From: Sphingobium sp. SCG-1
Lineage (GTDB): Bacteria > Pseudomonadota > Alphaproteobacteria > Sphingomonadales > Sphingomonadaceae
Direction: 5' to 3'
NCBI RefSeq assembly: GCF_002953135.1
Contig: NZ_CP026372.1
Span: 682,001-746,000, forward strand
Length of the DNA stretch: 64,000 bases
The notes under the pieces are model-generated. The model had not been told where the DNA came from. It worked only from the letters and a program-made list of their open reading frames with translations, and made no database searches. Position numbers and translations under genes: made by a program. Shown one piece after another: positions 16,519 through 24,979 of the stretch (positions are counted from its first letter, which is position 1; every line of letters starts with the position of its first letter).

Positions 16519-17475
16519 CTACTGAGCGACTCTCGCGGCGTTCAGGTCGGCGGGTACGACACGGACCGGCGGACTTTCCAATATCGCTGCCGTCTCGATC
16601 AGGTCGAGCGCGCGGCGCGCTTCCCGGTAACGGCGGGCCATTTCCAGCCAACGCTCTGCCGTCGCCTTGCCCGGCAGTCGCGCGATCTCTTCCATTGCAG
16701 GAGCAACCCGCCCGCTGGCCAGCAGGCGGGCGATACGCGGGATCGCGCGCTCCGGCAGCGGTGATGGCGTCGAAGCCTTACGGATGATGACAAGATCATG
16801 CGCCTCGCGCTGGAACGCCGTCCACCAATCGGTGCCAGGCGGCACTGTGCGGAGCGACGGCGCAATATCATCAAACCCAGCCTGCAAGTCGATGAGCGTA
16901 ACCGGCTCCCGCGCGGCATTGATGATCGTGGCGACGGCGCGCGGCTGTGCCTGCCCGAAACGCAGCCGCAACTGGCCCTCCAGATAGCCAAGCGGCGAGC
17001 CGCTATCCAACGCTCGGCGCGCGGCAAAGGCGACCAGCATCCCTTCGGATCGCGTCGCATTGCCCGATGCGGCCTGCGCCGCCACAGATACGCGCGCCAG
17101 TCGATCCTCAAGCTCGCTCATGCGGAGCGCGAGCAAGTCTTGTCGCGCGGCATCGGCGGGCAGCGACACAGGCGCGTTGGGGCTGGACGCCTTCACTCCC
17201 GTCGCGACCATTACGGGCTGCGCCGTCCCATTCCACCAACCACTCAGGCGGGGGAAGGCGAGTGCGGCAGCGGCAATCCCTCCCAGGAAAGCCAGTACGA
17301 TCAGTGCGACCCACAACGGCGCGTTGCTGCGCCGCTTCTCGCGAAATGCGCGCGGGGCGCTTGCAGGTGCATTCGCCGTGAAGGAGGAATCCGTATCATC
17401 GGGAGCCGCTACGTCGGCGGGCGCGGGCGCGGGCGTCGTGCCGAGCGGCAGCGGGCTAATGGCGTCTTGGCTCAT
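16519..17475 (-). CDS. Alphaproteobacterial mitofilin/Mic60-like membrane protein
   Basis: The 318-residue protein has a proline/alanine-rich N-terminus (1-45), one transmembrane helix (about 54-76, APLWVALIVLAFLGGIAAAA), a helical region beginning with a probable coiled coil (QDLLALRMSELEDRLARVSV) and a C-terminal conserved helical part (LLASGRVAPAMEEIARLPG, then W-L-E-M-ARRYREARRALDLIE). This layout and its place directly after hemC-hemD match the bacterial homologues of mitochondrial Mic60, which shape intracytoplasmic membrane or tether inner and outer membranes. The sequence alone supports the architecture; the Mic60 role is inferred from family and context. Confidence 0.68.
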   Translation of the reverse strand: MSQDAISPLPLGTTPAPAPADVAAPDDTDSSFTANAPASAPRAFREKRRSNAPLWVALIVLAFLGGIAAAALAFPRLSGWWNGTAQPVMVATGVKASSPNAPVSLPADAARQDLLALRMSELEDRLARVSVAAQAASGNATRSEGMLVAFAARRALDSGSPLGYLEGQLRLRFGQAQPRAVATIINAAREPVTLIDLQAGFDDIAPSLRTVPPGTDWWTAFQREAHDLVIIRKASTPSPLPERAIPRIARLLASGRVAPAMEEIARLPGKATAERWLEMARRYREARRALDLIETAAILESPPVRVVPADLNAARVAQ

Positions 17476-17515
17476 GCCGTTTCCTTATCGACCCGTTCAG
17501 TCAGGAGCGCCACAG

Positions 17516-18196
17516 TCATTTGCACAATCCGGCGGCAAGGGCCAGCATCGCGTCGTCACGAGGGCTTCGCGCTGCGACGACGCTGGCCCATCCGGTGCCG
17601 CACAGGGCAAGCGCCGCTTCGCTGATCGCGACGACATGCAGATCGGATCGACGCGTTACGGGTACGAGTGCCTCCAGCCGCTCACCCGCGCGAGGCGAGT
17701 GGACCAGCAGCGCCATGCCTGGTGTCAGGAGCGCAAGGAGGTCTTCGGCATTGCCAATCTCGACCGCTGCATAGACGCAGGCCGACACCACGCGCAGTCC
17801 TTTGGGGTCGAACGTCCGGATGTCGCGACCCGAGATATGCAGGACACGATCATGTCCGCGCGCCGCAATCGTGTCGAGCAGTGACTTGACACCATCATTG
17901 CCGCTCGTGACGGACGCAAAGCCCGCCTCCGCTACGGCCTGCGCGGTCGCGCCGCCCACCGCAAAGGCAGGCAAATGCCTGTAGAGATAAAGCTGCTCGC
18001 CACTCAGTCGAGCAGCATTGGCGCTTGTGAACATGACTGCGTCCACAAGATGCGGCTCCGGTCCCGTCCACGGCAGACCGGTCGTCATGAACAGGGGATA
18101 GGCGTGCGCGTCGAAACCAGCCGCGCGCGCTCTTTGCACCGTGACGCCAGCGCCCGGCTCAGGGCGCAGGACGAGCAGGGGACGAGCGGCGTTTAT
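17516..18196 (-). CDS. hemD: Uroporphyrinogen-III synthase, apparent AUA start
   Basis: The frame encodes about 226 residues of HemD, which cyclises hydroxymethylbilane with inversion of ring D. The N-terminal strand RPLLVLRPEPGAGVTVQRAR is typical of the family, and TSANAAR, FAVGGATAQAVAEAGF and VLHISGRD follow as expected. No ATG, GTG or TTG precedes that strand. The only codon in the right place is ATA at 18196, which overlaps the hemC stop (ATAA) and sits seven bases after a perfect GGAGG. The first normal start in frame is GTG at 18139, which would remove the first beta strand. Either HemD initiates at AUA, coupled to hemC, or an ATG has mutated or been misread. It is transcribed with hemC and the Mic60-like gene. 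Confidence 0.82.
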   Translation of the reverse strand: MNAARPLLVLRPEPGAGVTVQRARAAGFDAHAYPLFMTTGLPWTGPEPHLVDAVMFTSANAARLSGEQLYLYRHLPAFAVGGATAQAVAEAGFASVTSGNDGVKSLLDTIAARGHDRVLHISGRDIRTFDPKGLRVVSACVYAAVEIGNAEDLLALLTPGMALLVHSPRAGERLEALVPVTRRSDLHVVAISEAALALCGTGWASVVAARSPRDDAMLALAAGLCK

Positions 18197-19149
18197 GCCG
18201 AAGCCTCCGCAGCACCATCGAACAGGGCGCGAATGGCCGGCGAGGCTTGCGCCAGCAGACTGCGGCCCAGCGCCGACGCGGCGCTCAGGTCGCCCCGCTG
18301 CACCAATGTCGTGTCCGACACGCGCTCGGCGCCCTCAGCCGTCAGGATCTCGGCGATCAGGTAGATTGCGTCACCCTCGATCCGCGCCAGGGCGCCGATC
18401 GGCGAATGGCAACTGCCGCCCAACGCCAGCAACAGCGCGCGTTCCGCCAGCACGCAGTCCAAAGTGTCGGCATCCGAAATTGCAGATAACAGCGCGCTCA
18501 TCTCGCCATTTGTCGCCAAGGTCTCGACACCCACGGCACCCTGCGCCGGCGCGGGCATCATCACGTCTACTGGAATAAATGCCCCGATATCATGCTGACC
18601 CAGACGGTCCAGACCCGCCGCCGCCAGCAGTGATGCGTCGACTTCGCCCGCGCTCACCTTCGCCAGTCGCGTCGCGACGTTGCCGCGAAACAGCGTCGTC
18701 GTCACATCGGGGCGCAGCCGGCGCACCTGTGCGGCCCTGCGCGGAGAGCTGGTTCCCACCACGGCGCCTTCGCGCAGTTCGGTGAGACTTTCTGCGCCAA
18801 TCAGCTTGTCGCGCACATCGGCGCGCGGCAACATCGCGGCGATTGTGATCTCGGGCGGTCGGATCGTTTCCACATCCTTCATTGAGTGGACGGCGAAGTC
18901 GATTTCCCCATCCACCAAGGCCCGGTCCAATTCCTTAGTCCACAGCGCCTTGCCACCAATGTCCGCTAGCGCCCGGTCCTGAATCCGGTCGCCGCTGGTC
19001 TTCACCGTGACGATCTCAATAGCCTCGCTGTCCCAGCCGTGGGTCGCACAGAGGGCGGACGCCACCATATTGGCCTGCACCAGCGCCAAAGGCGATCCGC
19101 GCGTGCCGAGGCGCAAGGGAAGTCGGGAAGTTGGGGAAGCTGCAACCAT
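18193..19149 (-). CDS. hemC: Porphobilinogen deaminase (hydroxymethylbilane synthase)
   Basis: The 318-residue enzyme joins four porphobilinogen units into hydroxymethylbilane. Conserved parts are LRLGTRGSPLALVQAN (12-27), the substrate-binding loops KALWTKELDRAL and HSMKDVE, SSPRRAAQ (134-141), GNVATRL and the cofactor-binding cysteine C247 in LGGSCHSPIG, which carries the dipyrromethane. It is the first gene of hemC-hemD-mic60, divergent from tsaD across 44 bases. The 3' end carries the GGAGG that serves hemD. Confidence 0.95.
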   Translation of the reverse strand: MVAASPTSRLPLRLGTRGSPLALVQANMVASALCATHGWDSEAIEIVTVKTSGDRIQDRALADIGGKALWTKELDRALVDGEIDFAVHSMKDVETIRPPEITIAAMLPRADVRDKLIGAESLTELREGAVVGTSSPRRAAQVRRLRPDVTTTLFRGNVATRLAKVSAGEVDASLLAAAGLDRLGQHDIGAFIPVDVMMPAPAQGAVGVETLATNGEMSALLSAISDADTLDCVLAERALLLALGGSCHSPIGALARIEGDAIYLIAEILTAEGAERVSDTTLVQRGDLSAASALGRSLLAQASPAIRALFDGAAEASA

Positions 19150-19193
19150 ATCGCGCTTCCTTCTATCCAGAGGTCGGACTAGAGGGAAGCCCC

Positions 19194-20228
19194 ATGACGA
19201 TCATCCTTGGCCTGGAATCGAGTTGCGATGAAACCGCAGCAGCGCTGGTGACGCAGGACGGGCGCATATTGGCGCACCGGCTCGCGACACAGGAGGAGGC
19301 GCATCGCCCCTTTGGCGGGGTCGTGCCGGAGATCGCTGCGCGCGCACATGTCGAGGTGCTGACGCCGCTTGTCGAAGCCGCCTTTGCCGATGCGGGATTG
19401 ACGCTCGCCGATGTGGACGCAGTCGCTGCCACGGCAGGTCCGGGGCTGATCGGTGGCGTGATGGTGGGCCTCGTCACCGGTAAGGCGCTGGCGCATGCCG
19501 CGGGCAAGCCGTTGATTGCTGTCAACCATCTGGAGGGTCATGCGCTCTCGCCGCGCCTGGCCGATCCGTCATTGCGGTTTCCCTATATGTTGCTGCTCGT
19601 CTCGGGCGGGCATTGCCAGCTTCTGCTGGTGCGGGGCGTCGGCAACTATGCGCGCCTTGCGACCACTATCGACGATGCGGCAGGCGAGGCCTTCGACAAA
19701 ACGGCGAAGCTATTAGGTCTCGGCTATCCGGGTGGACCCGCCGTCGAACAGGCGGCGTTGCGCGGCAACCCAAAGGCCGTGCCGCTGCCGCGACCGTTGC
19801 TCGGCGCGGCCGAGCCGCATTTTTCGTTCGCGGGCCTCAAGAGCGCCGTCATGCGCGCTGCCCAATCCGGAAATCACAGCGTCGAGGATATCGCCGCGAG
19901 CTTTCAGCAGGCCGTGATCGACTGCCTGATCGACCGCAGCCACCGCCAGCTTGCCGCTCATCCCGAAATCAGCGCCTTCGTCGTCGCGGGCGGCGTTGCG
20001 GCGAATCAGGCGATCCGGTGTGCGCTGGAAACGCTCGCCGCGTCCCATGACCTGCGCTTCGTCGCGCCGCCGCTCTGGCTGTGTACCGACAACGCCGCGA
20101 TGATCGCATGGGCTGGCGCGGAACGCTTTGGGCTCGGCCTCACCGATGGCCTCGATTTCGCCGCGCGGCCTCGCTGGCCGCTCGACCCAGATGCACAGGC
20201 GGCGCGCGGCGCAGGAGTGAAAGCATGA
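19194..20228 (+). CDS. tsaD: tRNA threonylcarbamoyladenosine (t6A) transferase TsaD
   Basis: The 344-residue ASKHA-fold protein transfers the threonylcarbamoyl group to A37 of ANN-decoding tRNAs together with TsaB/TsaE. The start ILGLESSCDETAAALV is diagnostic; the metal-binding region EIAARAHVEVL and the segments AVNHLEGHALS, LLVSGGHCQLL, DDAAGEAFDKTAKLLGLGYPG and FAGLKSAV follow in order. ATG 19194 is preceded by AGAGGGAAG and matches the family start; the longer frame overlaps hemC antisense. The stop overlaps the gpsA start (ATGA). Confidence 0.95.
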   Translation: MTIILGLESSCDETAAALVTQDGRILAHRLATQEEAHRPFGGVVPEIAARAHVEVLTPLVEAAFADAGLTLADVDAVAATAGPGLIGGVMVGLVTGKALAHAAGKPLIAVNHLEGHALSPRLADPSLRFPYMLLLVSGGHCQLLLVRGVGNYARLATTIDDAAGEAFDKTAKLLGLGYPGGPAVEQAALRGNPKAVPLPRPLLGAAEPHFSFAGLKSAVMRAAQSGNHSVEDIAASFQQAVIDCLIDRSHRQLAAHPEISAFVVAGGVAANQAIRCALETLAASHDLRFVAPPLWLCTDNAAMIAWAGAERFGLGLTDGLDFAARPRWPLDPDAQAARGAGVKA

Positions 20229-21211
20229 AGATCGGCGTAATCGGCGCAGGCGCATGGGGCACGGCGCTCGCGCAAGTGGCGGCCTCTGGCGGCGAAACCG
20301 TGCCGCTGTGGGCGTTGGAGCCGGAGGTCGTAGAATCCGTCAACGCGCGGCATGAAAACAGCCTGTACCTTCCGGGCGTAACGCTCGGCGGCCATGTGCA
20401 GGCGACCGGCAACCTCGATGATCTGGCAGACTGCGATGCCTTGCTGATCGTCACTCCGGCCCAGCATCTCCGCACCCTGCTGGCGCAGGCACCGTGCGAG
20501 AACAAGGCGCTTATCATCTGCTGCAAGGGGATAGAAGCTGGCACTGGCCTGCTGATGTCAGAGGCGGCGCAAGCCACATGCCCCGTCGCGCCCGTCGCGG
20601 TGCTCTCCGGCCCTACTTTCGCGCATGAGGTGGGCCGCGGATTACCGACCGCAGTTACGCTCGCTTGCGAAGATGAGGCATTGGGCGCTCGGATCGCGAG
20701 CAGGATGAAACGCCCGTCCTTCCGTCCCTATCTATCGCGCGACGTAATAGGGGCGGAGATCGGCGGGGCGGTCAAAAATGTGCTCGCCATCGGCTGTGGC
20801 GTCGCGGAAGGCGCTGGCCTTGGCCTCAATGCTCGCGCGGCGCTCATCAGCCGGGGCTTTGCCGAAATGACCCGCTTCGGACTTGCGCGCGGCGCGCAGG
20901 CGGAAACGCTTGCGGGCCTGTCCGGCCTCGGCGATCTGGTCCTGACCTGCTCGTCCACCAATTCGCGCAACTTCTCGCTCGGCAAGGCGCTGGGCGAAGG
21001 GAAGTCCGCCTCCGAATTGCTAGCCAATCGCCGCACCGTTGCGGAAGGCGCATTCACGGCCCCGGTCCTGCGCGATGTGGCGCGCGCGGCAGGCGTCGAC
21101 ATGCCGATCGTCGAAGCGGTCTGTGCGTTGCTCGAAGGCAGCCGGCCCGTCGGGGATGTCGTCGAAGCGTTGCTTTCACGTCCCATTCGCGCAGAATCGA
21201 CCTTGCAATAA
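20225..21211 (+). CDS. gpsA: NAD(P)-dependent glycerol-3-phosphate dehydrogenase
   Basis: The 328-residue enzyme reduces dihydroxyacetone phosphate to sn-glycerol-3-phosphate for phospholipid synthesis. The nucleotide-binding start IGVIGAGAWGTALAQ, the catalytic region GAEIGGAVKNVLAIGCGVAEG with its Lys, LSGLGDLVLTC and SRNFSLGKALGEG are all intact. Translation is coupled to tsaD through an ATGA overlap. Confidence 0.95.
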   Translation: MKIGVIGAGAWGTALAQVAASGGETVPLWALEPEVVESVNARHENSLYLPGVTLGGHVQATGNLDDLADCDALLIVTPAQHLRTLLAQAPCENKALIICCKGIEAGTGLLMSEAAQATCPVAPVAVLSGPTFAHEVGRGLPTAVTLACEDEALGARIASRMKRPSFRPYLSRDVIGAEIGGAVKNVLAIGCGVAEGAGLGLNARAALISRGFAEMTRFGLARGAQAETLAGLSGLGDLVLTCSSTNSRNFSLGKALGEGKSASELLANRRTVAEGAFTAPVLRDVARAAGVDMPIVEAVCALLEGSRPVGDVVEALLSRPIRAESTLQ

Positions 21212-21291
21212 GCATGGTGGACCGAATTGTTCTTTTACCCGCCCGCGATTCCAATACAGTCGCCCGTTAACGACGAGAGGGGCACTGATTT

Positions 21292-22833
21292 TTGGCCGTA
21301 GGGGCAAGTTCCGACGCGAATGGCGCGCGGCCTCTGGCCGATGCTGCCAACCACGCACGCACCGATGACGAAGATATCGCAGCGCTCGCCAAGGGTGGGC
21401 GCACGAATATCTTCGGCTTCCTGCTGCGCCTCGCCGCGCGCCTGCCGTTCCTGTTCATCGCAGGGCGTCTGTATGGCGCGGACGTGCTCGGCCGTTTCGC
21501 CTACGCGATCCTGGTCGTTGAATTTGCCGCCCAGCTTGCGACGATGGGCCTGAAGCGCGGTCTTGCCGGCGAACTCAGCGGCACGGAGCGTCCGCACGGG
21601 CACATCGTCGCCGAAGCGATGCTGGTGACGCTGCTGGCATCGCTGCTTGCCGCCGGACTGCTGATCCTGATGCCGCAGGCGATGTTCCCAAATAGCGGCA
21701 TCAACGGCCTAGACCGCCTGCTCCCCCTCATCATCATCGCCGTCGCAGGATCGGACGTGGCGTTAGCCGCCTGCGCCTATCACTTCGACATCAAGGCCAC
21801 CGTGCGCGCGCGCTCGATCATCGAGCCGTGGGCGATCAGCGCCGGCGCGCTTGGTTTCTACTTCTATTCGGTACGCGATGGCCTCATCCTCGCTTACGTC
21901 ATCTCGATGATATTGGCGCTGATCGCCTCATTGGTGCCGTTGGTCCGTCACTATGGCATTCCGCGCGGTTGGACGCCGCACTGGAACGTGATGGCGAAAC
22001 TGACGCGCCACAACCTGCCGCTTGCCGCTGCCGACGCCGTGGAGTGGGGATCGCGTCGCCTCGATCTCGCGATACTTGGTCTGTTCGCTACGCCGTATAT
22101 CGTCGGCATCTATTATGTAGCGCAGCAGGTCGCGTCCCTGCCGCAGAAACTCAAAACCAGTTTCGAGCCGGTGCTCGGCCCGGTCATCACGCGCAACCTG
22201 GCGGAAAACAACCTGCCCGGCATCGCGCGACAGGTCAGTCAGGTCGGCTTCTGGATCATCGCCGCGCAGGCGGGGATCGCGCTGGCGCTCGGCATTCCCG
22301 GTGAGGCGGTTATGGGTCTGGTCGGCCCCAACTTCGTGGGTGGCACGGGTGCGCTCGCTTTCCTGCTCGCCGCCGAAGTGGTCGCCGCCACCGCCGTGGT
22401 GAGCGAATCCGCGCTGGTATACATGGCGCGGCTCCGCAACCTGGCGATCTCGCTGGCGATGATCGCCGTGCAGGTATGCCTCAGCTTTGCTCTCATCATG
22501 GCCGCGCGGCGCAGCGGGTTCAGCCCTCTGGTCGTCGCTGCTGCGCCTGCACTGGCTCTGACGATCGCGCTTGGCCTCAGCTCCCTCGTAAAGGCCAAGC
22601 TGCTGTCGCGCCTGCTCAAAGCGCCGGTGAATGCGTGGCGCTGGGCGTTGCTGTGGGCCGCCGCCGCCGCGACGCTGGCGGGCAGTGCGTTTGTCGCACT
22701 GCCGCCGCACATGGAGTGGGTCGAATTGGTGTTCGGCGTGCCGGTCGTGCTGGGCGTCTATGCGCTGGTCATCTGGCGGCGCGGCTTCGGACCCGAAGAC
22801 CGCGCCTTGTTCCGCAAAGCGCCCAAGCCCTAG
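21292..22833 (+). CDS. Polysaccharide biosynthesis flippase-like membrane protein (Wzx/MATE type)
   Basis: The 513-residue protein is mostly hydrophobic with about 12-14 predicted membrane helices after a ~35-residue polar start. TNIFGFLLRLAARLPFLFI at the first helix and repeated helix pairs resemble the oligosaccharide-flippase (MOP superfamily) proteins that move lipid-linked glycans across the inner membrane. The start is uncertain: TTG 21292 lies shortly after GAGAGGGG, and no ATG is near the first helix. Its stop overlaps the stop of the convergent kinase gene at a CTAG. No glycosyltransferase cluster is adjacent; the nearest is at 28744-32476. Confidence 0.7.
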   Translation: MAVGASSDANGARPLADAANHARTDDEDIAALAKGGRTNIFGFLLRLAARLPFLFIAGRLYGADVLGRFAYAILVVEFAAQLATMGLKRGLAGELSGTERPHGHIVAEAMLVTLLASLLAAGLLILMPQAMFPNSGINGLDRLLPLIIIAVAGSDVALAACAYHFDIKATVRARSIIEPWAISAGALGFYFYSVRDGLILAYVISMILALIASLVPLVRHYGIPRGWTPHWNVMAKLTRHNLPLAAADAVEWGSRRLDLAILGLFATPYIVGIYYVAQQVASLPQKLKTSFEPVLGPVITRNLAENNLPGIARQVSQVGFWIIAAQAGIALALGIPGEAVMGLVGPNFVGGTGALAFLLAAEVVAATAVVSESALVYMARLRNLAISLAMIAVQVCLSFALIMAARRSGFSPLVVAAAPALALTIALGLSSLVKAKLLSRLLKAPVNAWRWALLWAAAAATLAGSAFVALPPHMEWVELVFGVPVVLGVYALVIWRRGFGPEDRALFRKAPKP

Positions 22834-23828
22834 AGCTGCTGCGCGCGGAGCAGTTTCAGGTCCGCCTCGGGCCGTGCACCGTAATGCGAAATCACTTCGG
22901 CTGCGGCGATAGCGCCCAGCTTCAGGCTGTCTTCGACCGAAAGGCCATCGACATAGCCAGTGAGGAAGCCGGAGGCGAACAGGTCGCCCGCGCCCGTGGT
23001 ATCGACGATCTGCGCGACAGGCGCTGCGGTCGTTTCCGAACGGACACCGTCGACAATCGCGATCGCGCCTTCCGCGCCGCAGGTGCAGACCAGCACCGGA
23101 ACCTTCGGCGCGATCGCGGCTATCGCCGCTTCCAGGCTTTCCAGTTCGGTCAGCGCGCGGATTTCATCCTCGTTCGAAAACAGGATGTCGATCAGGCCCT
23201 CCTCGATCAGCGCAAGGAAGTCGGCGCGATGGCGGGCGATCACGAAGTCGGCGGAGAGCGTGAAGGCGACCTTGCGCCCGGCTTCCTTGGCATAGCCGAT
23301 TGCGGTCCGCATCGCGGCGCGGGGCTCTTCGGGATCCCAGAGATAGCCTTCGAGATACAGGATCTTCGCGGCCTGGATGGTCGTCTTGTCCAGCGCCAGT
23401 GCGGGCAGGAATTGCGACGCGCCAAGATAGGTGTTCATCGTCCGCTGTGCGTCGGGCGTCACCATGATGAGGCAGCGCGCCGTCGGTGGCTCCTGCGTGC
23501 GGACGGGCGTATCGAATGCGATGCCGAGCGCGCGAATGTCATGCGCGAACACCTGCCCCAACTGATCGTCGCGTACCTGGCCGATGAAGGCGCAGGACTT
23601 GCCGAACGCCGCCATGCCCGCAAGCGTATTCGCCGCCGATCCGCCGCTGATCTCCACCGCCGAACCCATGGCATCGTACAGAAACTCCGCCGTTTCCGCG
23701 TCGAGCAACTGCATCGCGCCCTTGGTGAGGGCATGCGTGGCGAGAAAGGCGTCGTCTTCGCGGGCGATCACATCGACGATGGCGTTGCCGATGGCGATGA
23801 CGTCATATTGGGCGGGGGTCTGGGTCAC
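22830..23828 (-). CDS. PfkB-family sugar kinase, adenosine-kinase-like
   Basis: The 332-residue protein is a ribokinase-fold kinase. YDVIAIGNAIVDVIA opens the fold, SGGSAANTLAGMAAFG is the first PfkB signature, and DTTGAGDLFASGFLTG is the second, with the catalytic Asp in GAGD. The two-residue lid features and the length fit the bacterial adenosine kinase-like group, though other nucleoside or sugar substrates are possible. GTG 23828 was chosen: AGGA lies about seven bases upstream and the residues after it match the family; the upstream in-frame extension is not conserved. Confidence 0.82.
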   Translation of the reverse strand: MTQTPAQYDVIAIGNAIVDVIAREDDAFLATHALTKGAMQLLDAETAEFLYDAMGSAVEISGGSAANTLAGMAAFGKSCAFIGQVRDDQLGQVFAHDIRALGIAFDTPVRTQEPPTARCLIMVTPDAQRTMNTYLGASQFLPALALDKTTIQAAKILYLEGYLWDPEEPRAAMRTAIGYAKEAGRKVAFTLSADFVIARHRADFLALIEEGLIDILFSNEDEIRALTELESLEAAIAAIAPKVPVLVCTCGAEGAIAIVDGVRSETTAAPVAQIVDTTGAGDLFASGFLTGYVDGLSVEDSLKLGAIAAAEVISHYGARPEADLKLLRAQQL

Positions 23829-23937
23829 ATAAAGTCCTGATCTGAAAGGCGGGCGTTGGCGGCGTCCTAATGAAAGGAAGCGGGGAGCGCAACGCGGCCA
23901 TGTTGACGCATGCGACAGCGCCGCCGATAGTCGCTGC

Positions 23938-24615
23938 ATGATCCTGTCTGCCGCCCTGCGTGCCTTCCCGCAAATCTTTCACCCGACGGCGCGCGCGGTG
24001 CTGTTCAAGTCGCTGGCGTTGACGCTGGTGCTGTTTACGGGATTGGGCTTTGGCTTATGGGCTGGCCTGCACTGGTTTTTTGCATGGATCGGGTGGGCGA
24101 GCACGACGGGCGGCTTCGTGGAAGCCGCCGCCGCATTCGTCATCACGCTGGCCACGACATGGCTGTTGTTTCGTGCCGTGGCGATTGCCGTCTTAGGGCT
24201 GTTCGGCGATCAGATCGTCGAGGCGGTGGAGCGCGAAAGCTACCCCGCCGCCGCTGCGGTGGCCCGACATGTGCCCTTCACGCGCAGCATGGCGCTCGCC
24301 GCGCGATCGATCCTGCGTACGGTTGGTTGGAACCTCGTGGCGCTGCCCTTCTACATCGCGTTGCTGGTGACAGGCGTCGGCACGATCGCGCTGCTGCTGG
24401 CGGTCAACGCCTACCTCCTCGGGCGCGACCTCGCCGACATGGTGGAGGCACGGCATCCTGATCTGCACGCCATTCCCAAGGGCACGCGGATGGCGATGGG
24501 CTTCGCTTCGGCGCTGCTGTTCCTGGTGCCGGTCGCGAACCTGCTTGCGCCGATCTGGAGCGCGGCTATGGCCGTGCACATCCTGCATGGCCGCAAAGGG
24601 AAGACCCATGGCTAA
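23938..24615 (+). CDS. EI24-domain membrane protein (CysZ-like)
   Basis: The 225-residue protein has about four to five hydrophobic helices arranged as in the EI24/CysZ family (membrane pairs near 25-50 and 60-90, then 140-165 and 185-215), with a soluble region VERESYPAAAAVARHVPFTR between them. CysZ proteins move sulfate; the role of the alphaproteobacterial members is not established. The end overlaps the following lipoprotein gene by eight bases, so the two are co-translated. The region upstream (23829-23937) is a divergent promoter gap shared with the kinase gene. Confidence 0.75.
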   Translation: MILSAALRAFPQIFHPTARAVLFKSLALTLVLFTGLGFGLWAGLHWFFAWIGWASTTGGFVEAAAAFVITLATTWLLFRAVAIAVLGLFGDQIVEAVERESYPAAAAVARHVPFTRSMALAARSILRTVGWNLVALPFYIALLVTGVGTIALLLAVNAYLLGRDLADMVEARHPDLHAIPKGTRMAMGFASALLFLVPVANLLAPIWSAAMAVHILHGRKGKTHG

Positions 24616-24979
24616 ACGCATTTTTCTGGCGAGTGTGTTGGCGCTGGGCCTTTCCGCCTGCGCCAGCGTACCCGCCGCAGCGCCCGTGTCGACGCTTCCG
24701 CCACCCAGCGGGCCGATGGCCAGTGCTTATGGCAAGGGGCATCTGCTGATAGGAGCGGACGCGAAGAAGCTGATCCAGATGTTCGGCCGGCCGCGCCTCG
24801 ACATTCGCGACCCCAGCGTGCGCAAGCTGCAGTTTGCCAACGGACGCTGCGTGCTGGACACCTATCTGTATGCCAGCGCCAAGGGCAAGGAGCCGGTCGT
24901 CACCTACGCCGATAGTCGCACGCCCGCGGGCAAGGACGTGGATCCCGCCGCCTGCGCTACGATGTTGACGGCGAAGTAG
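24608..24979 (+). CDS. Small lipoprotein of unknown function
   Basis: A 123-residue protein with a lipobox ending LGLSAC (C18). The mature part begins with a Ala/Pro-rich linker and then HLLIGADAKKLIQMFGRPRL, KLQFANGRCVLDTYLYA and an end with a possible disulfide (C99-type positions in NGRC and PAACATM). The GADAKKLIQMFGRP segment resembles the SmpA/BamE-like fold start (a residue pattern for small outer-membrane lipoproteins), but the match is weak. It overlaps EI24 upstream and, convergently, the queG end by 23 bases. Confidence 0.65.
   Translation: MAKRIFLASVLALGLSACASVPAAAPVSTLPPPSGPMASAYGKGHLLIGADAKKLIQMFGRPRLDIRDPSVRKLQFANGRCVLDTYLYASAKGKEPVVTYADSRTPAGKDVDPAACATMLTAK

Noticed and set aside
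17516..18139. hemD starting at GTG 18139
   Set aside because: It would delete the first conserved strand of the enzyme and has no good ribosome site; the AUA at 18196 has both, though it is non-canonical.
22476..23840. Long plus-strand frame of 454 codons
   Set aside because: It lies over the clearly real PfkB kinase gene and is rich in Arg/Gly/Ala as expected for an antisense shadow in GC-rich DNA.
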